From contig OW203722.1 of the NCBI GenBank assembly GCA_934045075.1, positions 23,220,879-23,284,878 on the forward strand: a DNA stretch of 64,000 nt, written 5' to 3'. The DNA is from Yponomeuta sedellus (lineage: Eukaryota; Arthropoda; Insecta; Lepidoptera; Yponomeutidae). Below the pieces are notes generated by a model. That model worked only from the letters and a program-made list of their open reading frames with translations. It searched no databases and was not told the origin of the DNA. Positions 63,482 through 64,000 of this stretch are shown piece by piece (position 1 is the stretch's first letter; each line of letters opens with the position of its first letter). The position numbers and the translations under genes were made by a program.

Positions 63482-63599
63482 TTGGATGATATTTTTGTAC
63501 AGCTTAGAGTAATTTTACACGTACCGTATTACCTGTTTGTAAAAATATTATAATAATCCTCCGGGTTCTCATATACAACCTATAAATTGACTGTCAACT

Positions 63600-63745
63600 G
63601 TTTTTATTGGACCTTGTTCTCTTGGACTACACTAGCCGCCCAAAGGCGGCGGCTTTCACTTTCATGTTACATTGTACTTTGACATTCAGCAAACAGAATG
63701 TAAATTCTTTACGTTGAAATAAATTGAATTGAATTGAAATGAATT
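63600..63745 (+). mobile_element. LINE 3' end with (AATTG)n tail in the 3' flank
   Basis: Collinear with 55185-55320: 'ccgcccaaaggcggcggc', 'cattcagcaaacagaatgtaaattctttacgttgaaataaattg', then AATTG repeats. Confidence 0.65.
63718..63723 (+). promoter_or_regulatory. Candidate polyadenylation signal
   Basis: First canonical AATAAA after the stop codon (237 nt downstream). It lies inside a dispersed LINE-like 3' end (63600-63745), so the gene may be using a retroposon-supplied poly(A) signal, or the true site may be a variant such as AATAAT near 63553. Confidence 0.3.
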
Positions 63746-63774
63746 GACCAGCTGACAGCTGTTAACAGTAAATT

Positions 63775-63917
63775 AAGGCGCTTTGGAGTGCAAACTAGCG
63801 CCAGTAATTGAATGAAAATCATAAGTTGTTTTATGATAAGTTTTTTTTTCCTAAAGTAAACATACAACAAGTTATGATTTTTATACCTTTGGACGCTAGT
63901 TAGCACCCCAAAGCGCC
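63775..63917. mobile_element. Hairpin MITE nested in another MITE
   Basis: GGCGCTTTGGAGTGCAAACTAG... mirrored by ...CTAGTTAGCACCCCAAAGCGCC (about 27-bp TIRs). 'ctgttaacagtaaatta' and 'agttggcatacgaggaaccggggg' on its two sides resemble the 57285 MITE ends, suggesting nesting. Confidence 0.75.
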
Positions 63918-64000
63918 GTAGCAGATAGTTGGCATACGAGGAACCGGGGGTGAGCTTCACTCTAAGTTTAAGTTAAGTATGTAATTATTAATTAAAACTG

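Overview
This is a eukaryotic (insect, most likely lepidopteran) genomic window: AT-rich, intron-dominated and crowded with retroposons. The lepidopteran guess rests on familiar dispersed repeats: LINE 3' ends with the 'TCTGGAAGAGATCGC...GATAAGRCCGCC' block, the 'AATATTATAAAGGCGAAAGTTTG' repeat, and the 'ACAGACGGACAGACGGACA...GCGGAACCCTAAAAA' repeat. No species can be named.

Only one real protein-coding gene is supported. It lies on the + strand and spans almost the whole window: seven coding exons at 7132-7168, 33843-34048, 34928-35081, 51036-51153, 59853-60019, 62220-62273 and 63393-63481. All introns are GT-AG and the phases agree throughout. The spliced CDS is 825 nt and encodes 274 aa: a signal peptide, a V-set immunoglobulin domain, a second Ig-like domain, a short Pro/Ser/Thr-rich stalk and a C-terminal hydrophobic segment (single-pass or GPI-anchored). 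It looks like a cell-surface recognition protein, loosely reminiscent of the insect Beat-type two-Ig proteins.

Almost everything else is mobile DNA. The main families are: (i) a tRNA-like retroposon (about 17 insertions) in which most copies carry an antisense 5' arm followed by a sense 3' tail, bounded by 7-15 bp target-site duplications; (ii) a 5S-rRNA-derived SINE (about 18 copies, two subfamilies); (iii) a classical tRNA-derived SINE and several minor tRNA-derived SINEs; (iv) 3' ends of RTE-type and other non-LTR retrotransposons; (v) a decayed BEL/Pao LTR element; (vi) several hairpin or foldback MITE families; (vii) six tandem-repeat arrays.

Layout: 1-7.0 kb is upstream flank with SINEs, MITEs and a poly(A) retroposon; 7.0-7.2 kb holds exon 1; 7.2-33.8 kb is intron 1 (26.7 kb); 33.8-35.1 kb holds exons 2-3; 35.1-51.0 kb is intron 3; exon 4 follows; 51.2-59.9 kb is intron 4 (tandem arrays and the BEL/Pao remnant); 59.9-63.5 kb holds exons 5-7; the rest is 3' flank. 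The most unusual signals are the ambisense tRNA-like retroposon and the 5S-derived SINE family, together with retroposons abutting the 3' splice sites of exons 3, 4, 5 and 7.
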